A stretch of DNA of 64,000 nucleotides from Saccharomycopsis crataegensis (taxonomy: Eukaryota; Ascomycota; Saccharomycetes; Ascoideales; Saccharomycopsidaceae), in the NCBI RefSeq assembly GCF_037102585.1, contig NW_027043820.1, positions 1,522,501 through 1,586,500 on the forward strand. The letters run 5' to 3'. The position numbers and the translations under genes were made by a program. Shown piece after piece: positions 38,051 through 47,983 of this stretch (position 1 is the first letter of the stretch; every line of letters starts with the position of its first letter). The notes beneath the pieces are model-generated. The model saw nothing but the letters and a program-made list of their open reading frames with translations. It was not told the origin of the DNA and did no database searches.

Positions 38051-40000
38051 CTAAAAAAATGATCTTAAATTTGAGCTGCTAGAGTTGCTATTTGACCGTT
38101 TTCTTCTACCAAAGAGTCCTGTAGCAACAGGCTTTTCAAATCCCATAAATGCTTTGTTTTTATTGTTGATATTGCTTTCGAAGTTGCTGGTGTTAGAAAC
38201 CGTTAACTTCAACGATTCAGTGAAGTTGTCGCAAGATCCATTTCTTGATCTAGTAGGATACAATCCAAAGATGTCATCCTGATTATTGTAATTTGGAGGT
38301 GAAGCGGAAAAGTTAGAATTTTTTCTTTGGATGGTATAAGAGCTCTGTTGGAAATTATAAGAACCATTGTTACTGAAGTTGTGAGCAATTTGTTTTCTGG
38401 GAGATGAAAAGTTGCTGCTGGAGTTGCTGCTAGATTCTCCACCAAAAGAAGGCTTATTGATAAGCCTTGGTGACTCAAATTCGTTATTCCCAGAACCAAA
38501 AGATTTTGTTGAATTAAGATCATCAATTGATCCGCCATATTTTGTCTTTGAGTTGCTGATAACATATGTTGGATCAAGAGAAGAATAGCCAACTGTTGTG
38601 GCATCGCAAATTTCAGCAGTAAAACTTTCCAAATCCTCTATGGAGATATCATCATTCTTATCGGACTCGTAAAGTTCAGAATCCGGAGTTGTGATCGGTT
38701 GGTTAATAGACATTGATTCCGGCACTTCAGTTTCATTGTTTTCGATAATAATCTGCTTTGGTTTAACTTGAGGCTTGGTGACCATTTCAAATAAGTCTGA
38801 ATCGGTTTTCTTTGATTTTTTCATTACTCCCTTGGCTCCTTTGGATCTTATCGGTCTGCTCATGTTGACTAACGAAATATTAGAAGTTCCAAAAAACCGG
38901 TTCATCTTGCTTTCGCTAATTGGGCTTTCCATCTGAGGCCTGGAGATATTAAGAGGTTCGGTGGAATTTATTTTCAAATTTCCTTGGGAGTTTGTTTGTT
39001 TGCCAAATTTGGCCTTGAGTGGTGACAATGGCTTTTGGAATTCACGGAAGAAGTTGGCACTCGGCTTCAGAAGATTAGAGGGTCCGGATGTATCATTACC
39101 ACCTTTAAAATTGGCACCGCTAGCTTCGGACATGGAAGTCGCGTCAGATTTTGCAGAATTACTGGAGTTCAAAGAAAGGGATGAATAATCACTATCATTG
39201 TCAGAACTGTTATCTGAGCATGGGCTGATATTATTAGGCTTCTTGAAAGTTGAGATAGTCAAAGGTGATATTTTGTTACTTTGGGTGGAAGTAACATTAT
39301 TATTTTTGAAGAAATTGCTTGAAATTGGGCTATGTGTGCGGCCTTGCTGCTTGAATTGGAAGTTAAAGTTCATGGTTTCACCAATGCCAAAACTTCTACT
39401 TTTTCTATGATGTTTAAATTTATTTTGTTTGGCAGATTTCATATTTGATAACTCTTTTGGTGCGTTTGTAATTGCTGTAGTTTTGCTCTCTTCTTGAATT
39501 GTATTGATGGTACTTTTATTTGGCTGACTATTAGTATGCTGTTGCTGTTGTACTAAATCCTTCAAAACTTTATTGGATCTTTTCAAACCTTCGATTTCCT
39601 GGGCATGTTTCTTCTTGAGCAATTCTATTTGTTTATTGTGCTCTGATTTCAACAATGCATTATCAGCGGAGTGTTGAAGTTCCAATTTTTCTTGTGATAA
39701 TTTTTTTTCTTTAAGGATCTTCACCCCATTGGCTAATTCATTTGCTAAAGATTGTAAGCTGGTAATAGTCTGTTTGAATCGATCATTTTCTTCTTGCAAC
39801 TTCGTAACTTCAAGTTTTTCTTGCTTCAACAGCTCATTCAATTTTTTAATAAGAGTGGAATTTTCAATGTTGTTGTATACGTGGTGGTTGTATTTTTCAG
39901 TAACATTTTTCAAAGTTGATTTCAATTTCTCAATTTCGCAATCTTTCGCCGAATCACCAGGGCTTTGGAACAGCACTGAAGATTCAAGAACGGCAGCCAT
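38051..40000 (-). CDS. Coiled-coil protein of unknown function
   Basis: A 649-residue protein read from the ATG at 40000. Residues about 20-155 are a continuous charged coiled coil (LLKQEKLEVTKLQEENDRF; LKKKHAQEIEGLKRSNKVL). The rest is disordered, rich in Ser and Asn, with many SP or basic-Ser sites (SRSFGIGETMNF; KPLSPLKAKFGKQ) and a final GLFGRRKRSNS patch. The head-plus-disordered-tail plan recalls cytoskeletal, spindle or chromosome-cohesion scaffolds, but no motif decides, and I found no shugoshin-type basic box. It lies between DPB2 (convergent) and DCP1 (same strand). Confidence 0.7.
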   Translation of the reverse strand: MAAVLESSVLFQSPGDSAKDCEIEKLKSTLKNVTEKYNHHVYNNIENSTLIKKLNELLKQEKLEVTKLQEENDRFKQTITSLQSLANELANGVKILKEKKLSQEKLELQHSADNALLKSEHNKQIELLKKKHAQEIEGLKRSNKVLKDLVQQQQHTNSQPNKSTINTIQEESKTTAITNAPKELSNMKSAKQNKFKHHRKSRSFGIGETMNFNFQFKQQGRTHSPISSNFFKNNNVTSTQSNKISPLTISTFKKPNNISPCSDNSSDNDSDYSSLSLNSSNSAKSDATSMSEASGANFKGGNDTSGPSNLLKPSANFFREFQKPLSPLKAKFGKQTNSQGNLKINSTEPLNISRPQMESPISESKMNRFFGTSNISLVNMSRPIRSKGAKGVMKKSKKTDSDLFEMVTKPQVKPKQIIIENNETEVPESMSINQPITTPDSELYESDKNDDISIEDLESFTAEICDATTVGYSSLDPTYVISNSKTKYGGSIDDLNSTKSFGSGNNEFESPRLINKPSFGGESSSNSSSNFSSPRKQIAHNFSNNGSYNFQQSSYTIQRKNSNFSASPPNYNNQDDIFGLYPTRSRNGSCDNFTESLKLTVSNTSNFESNINNKNKAFMGFEKPVATGLFGRRKRSNSNSSSSNLRSFF

Positions 40001-40612
40001 ATTCAAGGAATTTATACTTTAATACGAAGCTTCCTGTCAATCATAAAGAAAAAAAAGAAAAAAAGAAAAAAAGAAACATATGGTAGTGTGAGTTACTGTC
40101 CCGGAACTTGCCGTTATTTATATTTGGACAAATGATATGTCACCCTGGTCCTGAGTTGTGGCTCAGGGTTGAAGCATGTTGGAGGTTGTGCAAACAATCT
40201 GTGGGTCCTGCAGATACCTGCTCAAATGGGATAGAAGTATAGTCGTGTCGCGTGATTTCATTCGAACATTTCTGCAAAATATCTAGTGAAGTAGCGTGAC
40301 GTACCTCACAAAACGCATCAAATCAATCATATGGTAGAGTTAACACCCATGATTTATGGGGCCAGAAATACGGTTTAAGATCTGGTTAACATCCAGGTAC
40401 CGCAGCAAATCGATTTTGGAAGTATCCTCTAATTAAAGTTTGTCTTGGTATCTATCATTAGTACTTTTCCATCTTGTGGAAAGACACGTACCACTGATCT
40501 ACACGAAAAAAAAAAAAAATGAGGTTTTGGATTAAAATATCACAAACATAAGCAAAACTATAGAGAAAAAACAACCGTCATGAAAAGAGAAGAAAAAAAA
40601 GATTTTTACTTC
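40001..40612. other. Intergenic region upstream of the coiled-coil gene
   Basis: Promoter of the coiled-coil gene and 3' region of DCP1. CATATGGTAG occurs twice (about 40078 and 40328), and TCGCGTGA near 40245-40252 resembles half of an MCB/SCB element. An A tract lies near 40507-40519. No gene. Confidence 0.5.
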
Positions 40613-41317
40613 TTAGCTCTCAATAGAATATGATATCAATTGATAAAATACTTCTCTATCCTTTTCATCATGAATCCATATACCGTAAACCTCTCCAAAA
40701 CAATTCTTGAGCATCAACAAATCATTGGTAGTATTAATCTCATAATTAACACCACGATAGAAATCAGGATATTTGGTGGTAGTGCTCTTTGAAATAATGC
40801 CCAAAGAAATGTTCTTTGGATTGTTTCGATTGACAATCATTAACCCGTTTTTATAATTGTCCTTAGACTTAAGTTCTTCATATGACAATATTCTTTGATT
40901 ATTGTCAATCACATTACCGTTGGCATCCACATCATCAATGTTTCTTTCATAAAAGATTAAAGGCCCTTCGAAATCCAACTTTTCCCATTCATCTGTAGCT
41001 TCACTGAACTTGTATAAAACCCCATGAGGCGTTTGGTGGATTATCTGTTTCAATTTAGGGTCATATTTTCCAACAAAATTGAAGTTCAAAATCCGACGAT
41101 ATATCTCGAGGGTCATTTGATCCTTATCTTCTGTCGTGCTTGTCGAACCACTATTTGTAGCAGCGGATATGGTTTGTGGTTGAGGTGTACTGGGTTGTTG
41201 AGCAGATGGTATCTGACTATTATTGGCACTGCGTTGTTGACTCAACATCATCTGTTGATATTGATCATTCGATAATACCATCGGTTGCTGTGCCACTGGA
41301 ACTTGCATCATGAGCAT
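40613..41317 (-). CDS. DCP1: mRNA decapping enzyme regulatory subunit
   Basis: A 234-residue protein. The first 65 residues are Gln/Ser-rich. An EVH1-like Dcp1 domain follows: ILNFNFVGKYDPKLKQIIHQ, TPHGVLYKF with WEKLDFEGPLIFYER, GLMIVNRNNPKNISLGI and YGIWIHDEKDREVFYQL. It is the activator of the Dcp2 NUDIX enzyme in 5'-to-3' mRNA decay and localises to P bodies. Length is close to yeast Dcp1 (231), although the N-terminal extension replaces the usual short lead. No intron is needed. Confidence 0.95.
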   Translation of the reverse strand: MLMMQVPVAQQPMVLSNDQYQQMMLSQQRSANNSQIPSAQQPSTPQPQTISAATNSGSTSTTEDKDQMTLEIYRRILNFNFVGKYDPKLKQIIHQTPHGVLYKFSEATDEWEKLDFEGPLIFYERNIDDVDANGNVIDNNQRILSYEELKSKDNYKNGLMIVNRNNPKNISLGIISKSTTTKYPDFYRGVNYEINTTNDLLMLKNCFGEVYGIWIHDEKDREVFYQLISYSIES

Positions 41318-41771
41318 AGATATTTAAGGAGTGAAAGTATATCAAAAGGATGGAGTGAGTCTGTTAAAAGGATGGAGTGAGTCTGTTAAAAGGAGAAGAG
41401 AGACTTCAAAAGTAATGCCGAAGGTGGTTATTGATATTTTCAGAACTAATATTGTGCCTCAAGTCCCTTGTCATCTCTCTCTCTCTTTTTTTTTTAGCGA
41501 TAATTTTCTAAAACAGAAAAGCACAGCATATCAAAAATGCTAAACGCACAACAACCATGATCTGGGTGTCCGAATTATTGTTTTATACTAATATTATTAC
41601 ATGAATTTTATTTTTGAAAAGAAAGGAAGGAAAGAAAATCTATAGTAGTGTAAGTTTATATATATGTAAAAAAAAAAAAAAAAAAAGTTTCTATAAAATT
41701 GTATAATTGAATGATTAATTCAAACAGAAAGAACATCCAAATAAAGAGAATTGAAGAGGAGAAGGCTTAAA
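41318..41771. other. DCP1 upstream region with a 22-bp tandem repeat
   Basis: Two exact 22-bp copies, AAAAGGATGGAG plus TGAGTCTGTT, lie at 41344-41365 and 41366-41387, with a third partial copy after them. They start about 27 bases upstream of the DCP1 ATG, so they may be in the 5' leader or core promoter. An A run (41669-41687) lies nearer the GH17 gene's 3' end. Confidence 0.7.
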
Positions 41772-42878
41772 CTAGGAGAGAATACCAAAATGTTGCTCAA
41801 CGTCAAAGGCTCCTGGTTGTTTCCATAAGTCATTAAAGGCAGTGAATAATAATACTTGATCTCCCACTGTTTCCTTAATGGCAGAAATAGCAGTCGTTTG
41901 ATTGTCTTCGCCGGGAATGGCATCACCGTTGTCATTACCAGCAGAAGGCCAACCAGATTCTGTAATTAAAATCTGGTCCAGGTCCACATTACAAGCCGAG
42001 GCAACCTCTTCAATAGTCTTTTTAAGCCATTCTCCAGCATTTGCAGCAGAACAAGTGGAGTCAAAGAATGCATGAGCATTGATAGCAATAAAGTCACCAG
42101 CGGTACAAAGTTCTGTGTGGGCAATCACCGCATTGAAAGTATCCACAGAAACAACTTTGCCATTATAATTGTGGGCAGAAAGAGCTGATTTGGCTTGACT
42201 AATATAGCTTTGGATATCACTGACACTAGCCTCATTGTTGTTGACGAGTTCATTACCAACGGAGACGGCATAGATGTCATCCCAACTTCCATAGCTACCA
42301 ACAGCACTAGCAATGGTGGAAACTGAACTATCAATACTACTCACATAAAAGATACCAACAAAGATTTTTTGGGAGTCAGATTTGGCTTGCAAGACGTTTT
42401 CAACTTGACTACAATCGGTGTCGTAAATTCTGATCACATCAAAATCAGTAAGTTTTGCGAAGTCTGATTTCACAGTAGACAAGTCTTTACAACCACCACT
42501 ACTTGTGTATGGAGAATAAGTGATACCTTTACTTCCACTTTCTGTAGTGTTGCTGACTTGAGAAGAAGAGGAAGCAGAACTAGAAGCACTGGAAGAAGTA
42601 GATGTGCTCAGAGCGGCAGACGATGATATATATGATGAAGTGACAGATGCGGTAGCATATGAAATAGAACCAGTACTAGTGGCACTAGAAGTTGTTGAGA
42701 CATCTTTATTCTCGCCCTCGCTGACTTCGATGGTGGTTGTAACATACTCCGCAGCAGTAATATAGGCAGTTTGAGTAATGGCTCTTTTCTTCAAATGATG
42801 AAAAGCAATAGGCGAGGCCATATTGGCCGAAGCTAAGGAGAGCACAACTAGGAGCTTGATAAGTAAAGAATTTATCAT
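41772..42878 (-). CDS. MP65: Secreted GH17 cell-wall glucanase/transglucosylase, SCW4/MP65 type
   Basis: A 368-residue protein. The signal peptide is about residues 1-21 (LLIKLLVVLSLASANMASP), followed by a Kex2 site HLKKR before AITQ and a Ser/Thr-rich region to about 125. A GH17 domain completes it (GITYSPYTSSGGCKDLSTV; FDVIRIYDTDCSQVENVL). The acid/base Glu is in VGNEL (about 209) and the nucleophile Glu in ITESGWPS (about 305). This is the plan of yeast Scw4/Scw10 and Candida Mp65, beta-1,3-glucan-remodelling wall mannoproteins. The symbol is by family; SCW4 would be the Saccharomyces name. Confidence 0.9.
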   Translation of the reverse strand: MINSLLIKLLVVLSLASANMASPIAFHHLKKRAITQTAYITAAEYVTTTIEVSEGENKDVSTTSSATSTGSISYATASVTSSYISSSAALSTSTSSSASSSASSSSQVSNTTESGSKGITYSPYTSSGGCKDLSTVKSDFAKLTDFDVIRIYDTDCSQVENVLQAKSDSQKIFVGIFYVSSIDSSVSTIASAVGSYGSWDDIYAVSVGNELVNNNEASVSDIQSYISQAKSALSAHNYNGKVVSVDTFNAVIAHTELCTAGDFIAINAHAFFDSTCSAANAGEWLKKTIEEVASACNVDLDQILITESGWPSAGNDNGDAIPGEDNQTTAISAIKETVGDQVLLFTAFNDLWKQPGAFDVEQHFGILS

Positions 42879-44783
42879 ACTTGAAAGAAAATGGTTTTAA
42901 AAAGAGTGGACAACCTTTGAAGGCCAGCTTGAATAAATGTCTGTGAAGATGGAAAGAAAATAAAACCTCTAGAGAGAGTATGTTTCCTTGAGTTATAATG
43001 TGTCATCTTTTCAAATTATATATGAATACGGAATACTAATATATATCTACCATTCATTCATTGTACGTAGCTTATGGCATGACGTATATTTGACATGCCC
43101 ATTAGCCAGGACTGAGATGCTGCATGAGGATGTGACACTAGTGTACTGCTGGAGATTTTTTGGGAGAAAAAAGAACAGAAAAGGATTTTGAAACAACTCT
43201 AAATTTTGCTATCCATGGATAATGAAACTAATTAGCTTCTCATAAATAGTATTTCCAGGACTTCTGATTTGATGACACGAGGTTTCTTGCATTAATAAAT
43301 AAAGAAAGTCGCGTAAAAGCCAAAGCATTGATTGTGAAGAGATATTATTGTTTTTATTAGTTACATATATATAACTGGAAAACCTCTGCTGTGTCACCAT
43401 TGGCTCTTCTAATTTAAATAAATCATCCCTCTTTCATTGAAAACAAGAAGTATTGTCCTATCTGGGGGATGAGTACCATCTGTACTTATGAGACGCACCT
43501 CGCAAAATTGAAAAAAAAGCGTAGGTTTTTTTTTCCCACGTTTCAAATGGCTCGCATCGCAGCTTTTGAATGAAACCATTTTATCCGGCTAAATAATTAG
43601 CTCACAGTATACTTTTTAGGAAAAATTAATGGCTTTTAATTTTTCTTAACCTTTTAATTTTTAGCGCAATGCTCATGATTGTAAAATTAGTCTTTTCAAG
43701 GCATTGTAAAATTCTAATTATCCATTCTTTTGGTGGTTTCAAAACTATCAGTAGCAGGACTCAGTATGCTTTTAAGATAATTTACCATGCCTACAGATTC
43801 TCAGCGTTCTATCATTTATTACTTGGTCATTTAAATAGAAAAGCAGGAAAATTTTTTACTTCAACCTTGGTCCAATTGATTTTTTTATTTTTTGTTATTC
43901 ATTTTTTTCTTGTTTGTTAACATTTGATTGCATAGGTTCAACAAATTGGCAAAGATAGATATGTGAAACAAGCCAACATGGCTTACCATCCATCATTAAC
44001 TACACTTTCTCGTTGTTTACTATTTAATTGAGTCAAGAAAAAAAAAAATGAAAAGACTTGTAATAATTTATAATTTAAGATCAGACAGCCTCTGGTTATT
44101 ACACTCCTTACACATACTTTAATGATTTTTTTTTTGTCTTCTTGTTGTGTGATGTGATTAATTCTTAAAGCAAGGAGTGTGAGGCTGTGAGAAAGCTATA
44201 GTATTTTACTCACCTATTAGAAAGACCGGCATAAAATGCCTGGCTTGCATGTTATTTAGAACCTCTGTGACTCGTTAATATACAATTTGATTTTTGATTT
44301 GATTTTCTTGTTATATTTATTTTATGCTCTTAATTGTAGAGAGCAAAGCAAGAGAGCATGAACTGTGACTACTGAATAGTAATCATCTTGATAAACTTAC
44401 TAAACAAAATTCTCCTCGTGAAAATGTGAAAGGTAAATAATGGCTTTCACTATCGGGCATAAATTGAGTCAAACAAAGATCACACGAATTTCGCGATTTC
44501 CAAGCATCGAGCATAGTTTTATCTATTCCGGAGTGAATATAAAACAACTTGGAAAGTTCAACAATCTGATCGTCGTGATATTACTTGATACAATCTAATG
44601 AATATACATATACCACCCTTCTTACACGCGAATATAATCAATATTAATATATTTCAAACACAGGAACATAAAGTAATCGACATAATAATTCTCTAGGAGC
44701 CAAAAGCCTTTCTTGCTGGCATGATACTAATAAAACACACAGGTACACTGAAAAAATCTAAACTGAGCTATAGTCCTCATGAA
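42879..44783. other. 1.9-kb upstream region of the GH17 gene
   Basis: Serves as the GH17 promoter (minus strand) and the DID2 3' region. It has T and A tracts and an ATGCTCT/AGAGCAT inverted repeat with a 22-base spacer (44324-44359). The longest ORF, 83 codons near 43669, looks non-coding. No RNA gene recognised. Confidence 0.5.
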
Positions 44784-45599
44784 TTATGAACGTAAAGCCC
44801 TCAATCTTTCGGCTAATCTGTCCTCTTTGGCCTCATCCACTTTTTGCAGCTGTTTGATTTCAGGATTTTCAATCTTAGAGGTATCCTTCAAGTTTTGTTG
44901 TAATTCCAAGCCAGCTTCATCAGCTACTTGACTCATTAGCAAATCAACATCTTCTTGAGGAGTACTCAAAGCAGTAGCGTTATTGGTGGCTGTCTCGTAG
45001 TAGTTGGTAGTGGCGTCTAAATCTTCAAATTGGGTTTCAAACTTCTCCATTACTAGGGAAATTTTCTCCAAATTCATGCTTTGTAAAGCCTTGTCCATTC
45101 CTTTAATCACATTGGTCATGTTACCAGAGACTTGTCTCATGGTCACTGCTGTCTGGACTCTTGAAGAAACCGCATCAATTCTTGAAGCTAACCGAAGTAA
45201 GTTCAATCGCTCATTCTGCTTGCGAATCGCGTTTTGGGCATATATCTGAGCAATATCATTATTGCCCTGTTGCATAGCTTTTTTTATTTTAGCCTTTTCC
45301 TTTTGTTCTTCTTTGCCAGCCTTTTGAGCTTGTCTATTCAACAGCTTAGCTGTGAACTGTATTTTGGTTAATATTTGATTTCCCAAGTTTTATATAGACA
45401 CATATTAAAAAAAAAATATCGAAGGAAACTTACTTTAAGTTGAAATAATGATTCTAGTACACTGTTAGTTATTTTGCCTCCCAAAGCAAATAGAAAGAAA
45501 TCGAGAAGAAAATTTTCGGAAGGAGATAAAGGCACTTTCTCCTAGCAATATAGTGACGTGAAAATTCAACAAGAAAAACTCACGCTCTAAGCCAGACAT
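44784..45599 (-). CDS. DID2: ESCRT-III protein Did2/Vps46/CHMP1 (three exons)
   Basis: Exon 1 is 45599-45584 (16 nt), intron 1 45583-45454 (130 nt; donor GTGAGT, ACTAAC branch, acceptor TAG). Exon 2 is 45453-45434 (20 nt), and intron 2 45433-45357 (77 nt; donor GTAAGT, branch TATTAAC, acceptor CAG). Exon 3 is 45356-44784. The joined start MSGLEQSLFQLK-FTAKLLNRQ aligns with yeast Did2 (GLENTLFQLKFTSKQL), which single-exon reading cannot give. The 202-residue product has the basic helical core (QTAVTMRQVSGNMTNVIKGM) and ends with a MIM1-type motif DRLAERLRALRS that recruits Vps4. It acts in endosomal sorting. Confidence 0.92.
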
Positions 45600-45910
45600 T
45601 ATACCACTTGTTAACTGTCTGGTGGATAAGAATTCATGGTGACGATAAAGTCATCCTCTTCTCTGTCATCACCCCAAATCTTGAAAACCACAAATTTCCT
45701 GCGCTTTGTGTCACAACATTCGTGCGTATGTACACATGATCCCACATGAAGATGACATTAGAAGTGTATTAATAAACTATGAATAAAAGAAATAAAACGA
45801 GTTGAAAGTTTAAAATCCCCTATAATATAATGAAATAGAGATAGAGTGATGAATACAAATAACTTTTTTGGAATTGAAAGAGAACAGAAAAAAAAAATGC
45901 AAAATCACAA
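45600..45910. other. Intergenic region upstream of DID2
   Basis: 311 bp holding the DID2 promoter and the 3' end of the small GPI-protein gene. AT-rich, with an A run near 45890. I see nothing else in it. Confidence 0.5.
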
Positions 45911-46396
45911 TCAAAGCATGAAAAGGGCCACCAAAGCTAAGGCAGAAGATACATGAATGAAGCTCTTAGATCCCTCACCGACAAGAATAGAGGAGTAAGA
46001 TTTGGAAGTGCTGTTAGAGACAACACTAGTGAAGCTGGATGAAGATGGTGCTGGTTTTGCTGGAGTTGATACTTCTGTAGTAACTGGTGGGGCCTGAGTT
46101 GAAGCTTTTGATGGCACCGGAGTTGGAGTAAGAGTTGGAGCAGGAACGACGGTAGCAGCAGTTAATGGACAGTAGGTAGTATATTCGGTAGTGATAAATT
46201 CTTTGGTTTCAGTGATGACGGTGAGACCGGTGGTAACAGGTGTTTCGGAACAAGTAAGAGTACCACAGTTGGTAATTGTGATAACAGTAGTATCGATATC
46301 AGAAACGTAAACGTAACTCGTACTGTTGGTGTAGTTTCCAATAGCCATAGCAGTCGAGGAAGCAGATAAGAAGGCAGTTGCAGTGGATAACTTCAT
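45911..46396 (-). CDS. Small GPI-anchored cell-wall protein (Pga59/Pga62-like)
   Basis: A 161-residue protein. I start it at ATG 46396 because a TATATAAAAT box lies at 46418-46427, making the in-frame upstream extension (from a TTG) non-coding. MKLSTATAFLSASSTAMA is the signal peptide. The core VITITNCGTLTCSETPVTTG ... TTEYTTYCPL has C-x4-C-x26-C spacing. A Pro/Thr/Ser spacer follows, and the C-terminus (SALALVALFML preceded by small residues) is a GPI-attachment signal. Such proteins are heavily O-mannosylated and linked to wall glucan. The same module recurs in the protein at 50245-51894. Confidence 0.8.
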   Translation of the reverse strand: MKLSTATAFLSASSTAMAIGNYTNSTSYVYVSDIDTTVITITNCGTLTCSETPVTTGLTVITETKEFITTEYTTYCPLTAATVVPAPTLTPTPVPSKASTQAPPVTTEVSTPAKPAPSSSSFTSVVSNSTSKSYSSILVGEGSKSFIHVSSALALVALFML

Positions 46397-47509
46397 TATG
46401 AATTGATGAAATTTAGAGCAGTATATAAAATGACTTTTCAATTCTGGAAAATGCAGGTTGAATATTAATATTTATTAGTTCTGTCAAAATGATTTCTGAG
46501 TTATAAAAGCGAAAAGTCTGATTTATATAGTAAAGCATTAGTATATCCAGGGGTTACATATGGATAGCCATTGCATCCATCGAATGGCTATATGCAGCTA
46601 GGATTTTGCTAAACATGTAACTTAGAGACTTCTTGACTTTGGCAGTTATCCATATATCCATTTTTGACCCCATACAGGGCCTATACTCTCATTAACAGGA
46701 ATAAAAATAGTTCTTGTCCCTTGATAAATTGAGCAGCTCGCCTCATAATAAATGCGCCCAAGAAGACATCGCCTTGCGACCTGTGGAATGCGCCTATGGT
46801 TGCCTTGGATGCAAAAAAAAAACTTTCACCCTGCTTATAGTAACTGGTCACATCTGTGTCTCCTTTTCCAATATTCTGCCGTATCCATACTTTCTGTATC
46901 TGTGTTATGGAAAGCTTCGTAAAAAAGAAATTGAAAAAATTGTTTTCAATCGGAGAGCCTCATGTTATTATTCATGGTGAGCCTTTCAAACAATCACCAC
47001 GTGAAGGTCGTGTGTTTTTCGCGTATACGCGTAAATATATTTATTTTAAATATCATCGTCGCGTCACAAATGAGCCAAATCAACAGTTAACTAAAAAGTT
47101 AACTGGCTGCCTTATGAATCTTGGAAAATTAAATTTTCTTTGGAAGGATGTTAAAGTCTTTTAAAAAATTATTAATATTTTGCAATTTTCGTGTGACTGT
47201 ATTTTTTGAAGAACTTTTCCTCCCTTTTTGATGTTCTCTTTTTGTAATTTGCATTAAAAAATATGCTGATAGTTTTGCATGAAATGTCACAAAAACCACG
47301 AACATGGAAATACAATATTGGAAAATGCATATTTATAATTAAATTATTTCTATCTCAAATTTTTTCTTTCTTTTCCTGTTTCTTCCTTTCTTTCTACTAG
47401 ATACTAGGTGATATTCATAGTCAATAAAAGAAGGGGAAAGAAGTAAAATATTAAACACCTTACTCCAGTACAAACTTTATAACCTCTATTCGGTCATACT
47501 TTATCACAA
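46397..47509. other. 1.1-kb divergent promoter region of two surface/small genes
   Basis: Contains TATA sequence for the GPI gene, a 9-bp inverted repeat (46564-46591), TATGGATA/TATCCATA pairs around it, and a TATACGCGTA palindrome near 47023-47032. Two overlapping 88- and 102-codon ORFs (46714-47164) look non-coding. A pyrimidine tract lies before the downstream gene. Confidence 0.5.
46564..46591. repeat. 9-bp inverted repeat with a 10-base loop
   Basis: ATAGCCATT (46564-46572) and AATGGCTAT (46583-46591) are exact reverse complements. It lies about 170 bp upstream of the small GPI-protein ATG. A regulator site is possible. Confidence 0.7.
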
Positions 47510-47983
47510 ATGCCAATCAGAAGAACCATTGGGGAGTGAGTAACTTGAGCGTTTTTTTCTTTAATGAATGGGTTGGTTAACTAACGAACCCACAGAACTA
47601 CAACCGACAGCCCACCAGCGCAGAGCCCTTCAGAAATGTCTTCTGTTGACGCTCCAGTCGTTGACACGCCCGTTGAAACTGCTGCAACTTTTATTTCAGA
47701 GGAATCTTTTCAGAATGATGATATTGTTAGTGGCAGCAGAATCGAATCCAAGTTTATTAGTCATTTGGAAAATTACAAAATTTTAGGTGCTGTTATTGAA
47801 CCAGCTGGAAACTTTTTGGCGCCAACTATTGTGAGGATTAGGGCTGCCACACCTGAATCCGTTGCTTCTACCATTAAAAGTGTGGATGAACTTTTTGATA
47901 GTATGCTCACCGCTGTTGATGCTACAATTCTTCCGGACGTTTTGAAAAGGGTCCCAAACAGAAGAGTTTCAGAAAATCAATGA
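47510..47983 (+). CDS. Small two-exon protein, possibly perilipin-like
   Basis: Exon 1 is 47510-47535 (26 nt), intron 47536-47595 (60 nt; donor GTGAGT, branch TTAACTAAC, acceptor CACAG), and exon 2 47596-47983, giving 137 residues. The joined start is MPIRRTIGETTDSPPAQS. An acidic Ser/Thr-rich N-terminus is followed by SKFISHLENYKILGAVIEP and SVDELFDSMLTAVDATILPD. The pattern F-x-LENYxLL... and aLtAVDaxiP resembles the conserved segment of perilipin/CAP20/Pln1 lipid-droplet proteins, but it is short for that family and the match is by eye only. An alternative start at ATG 47636 would give 115 residues without splicing. Confidence 0.6.
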
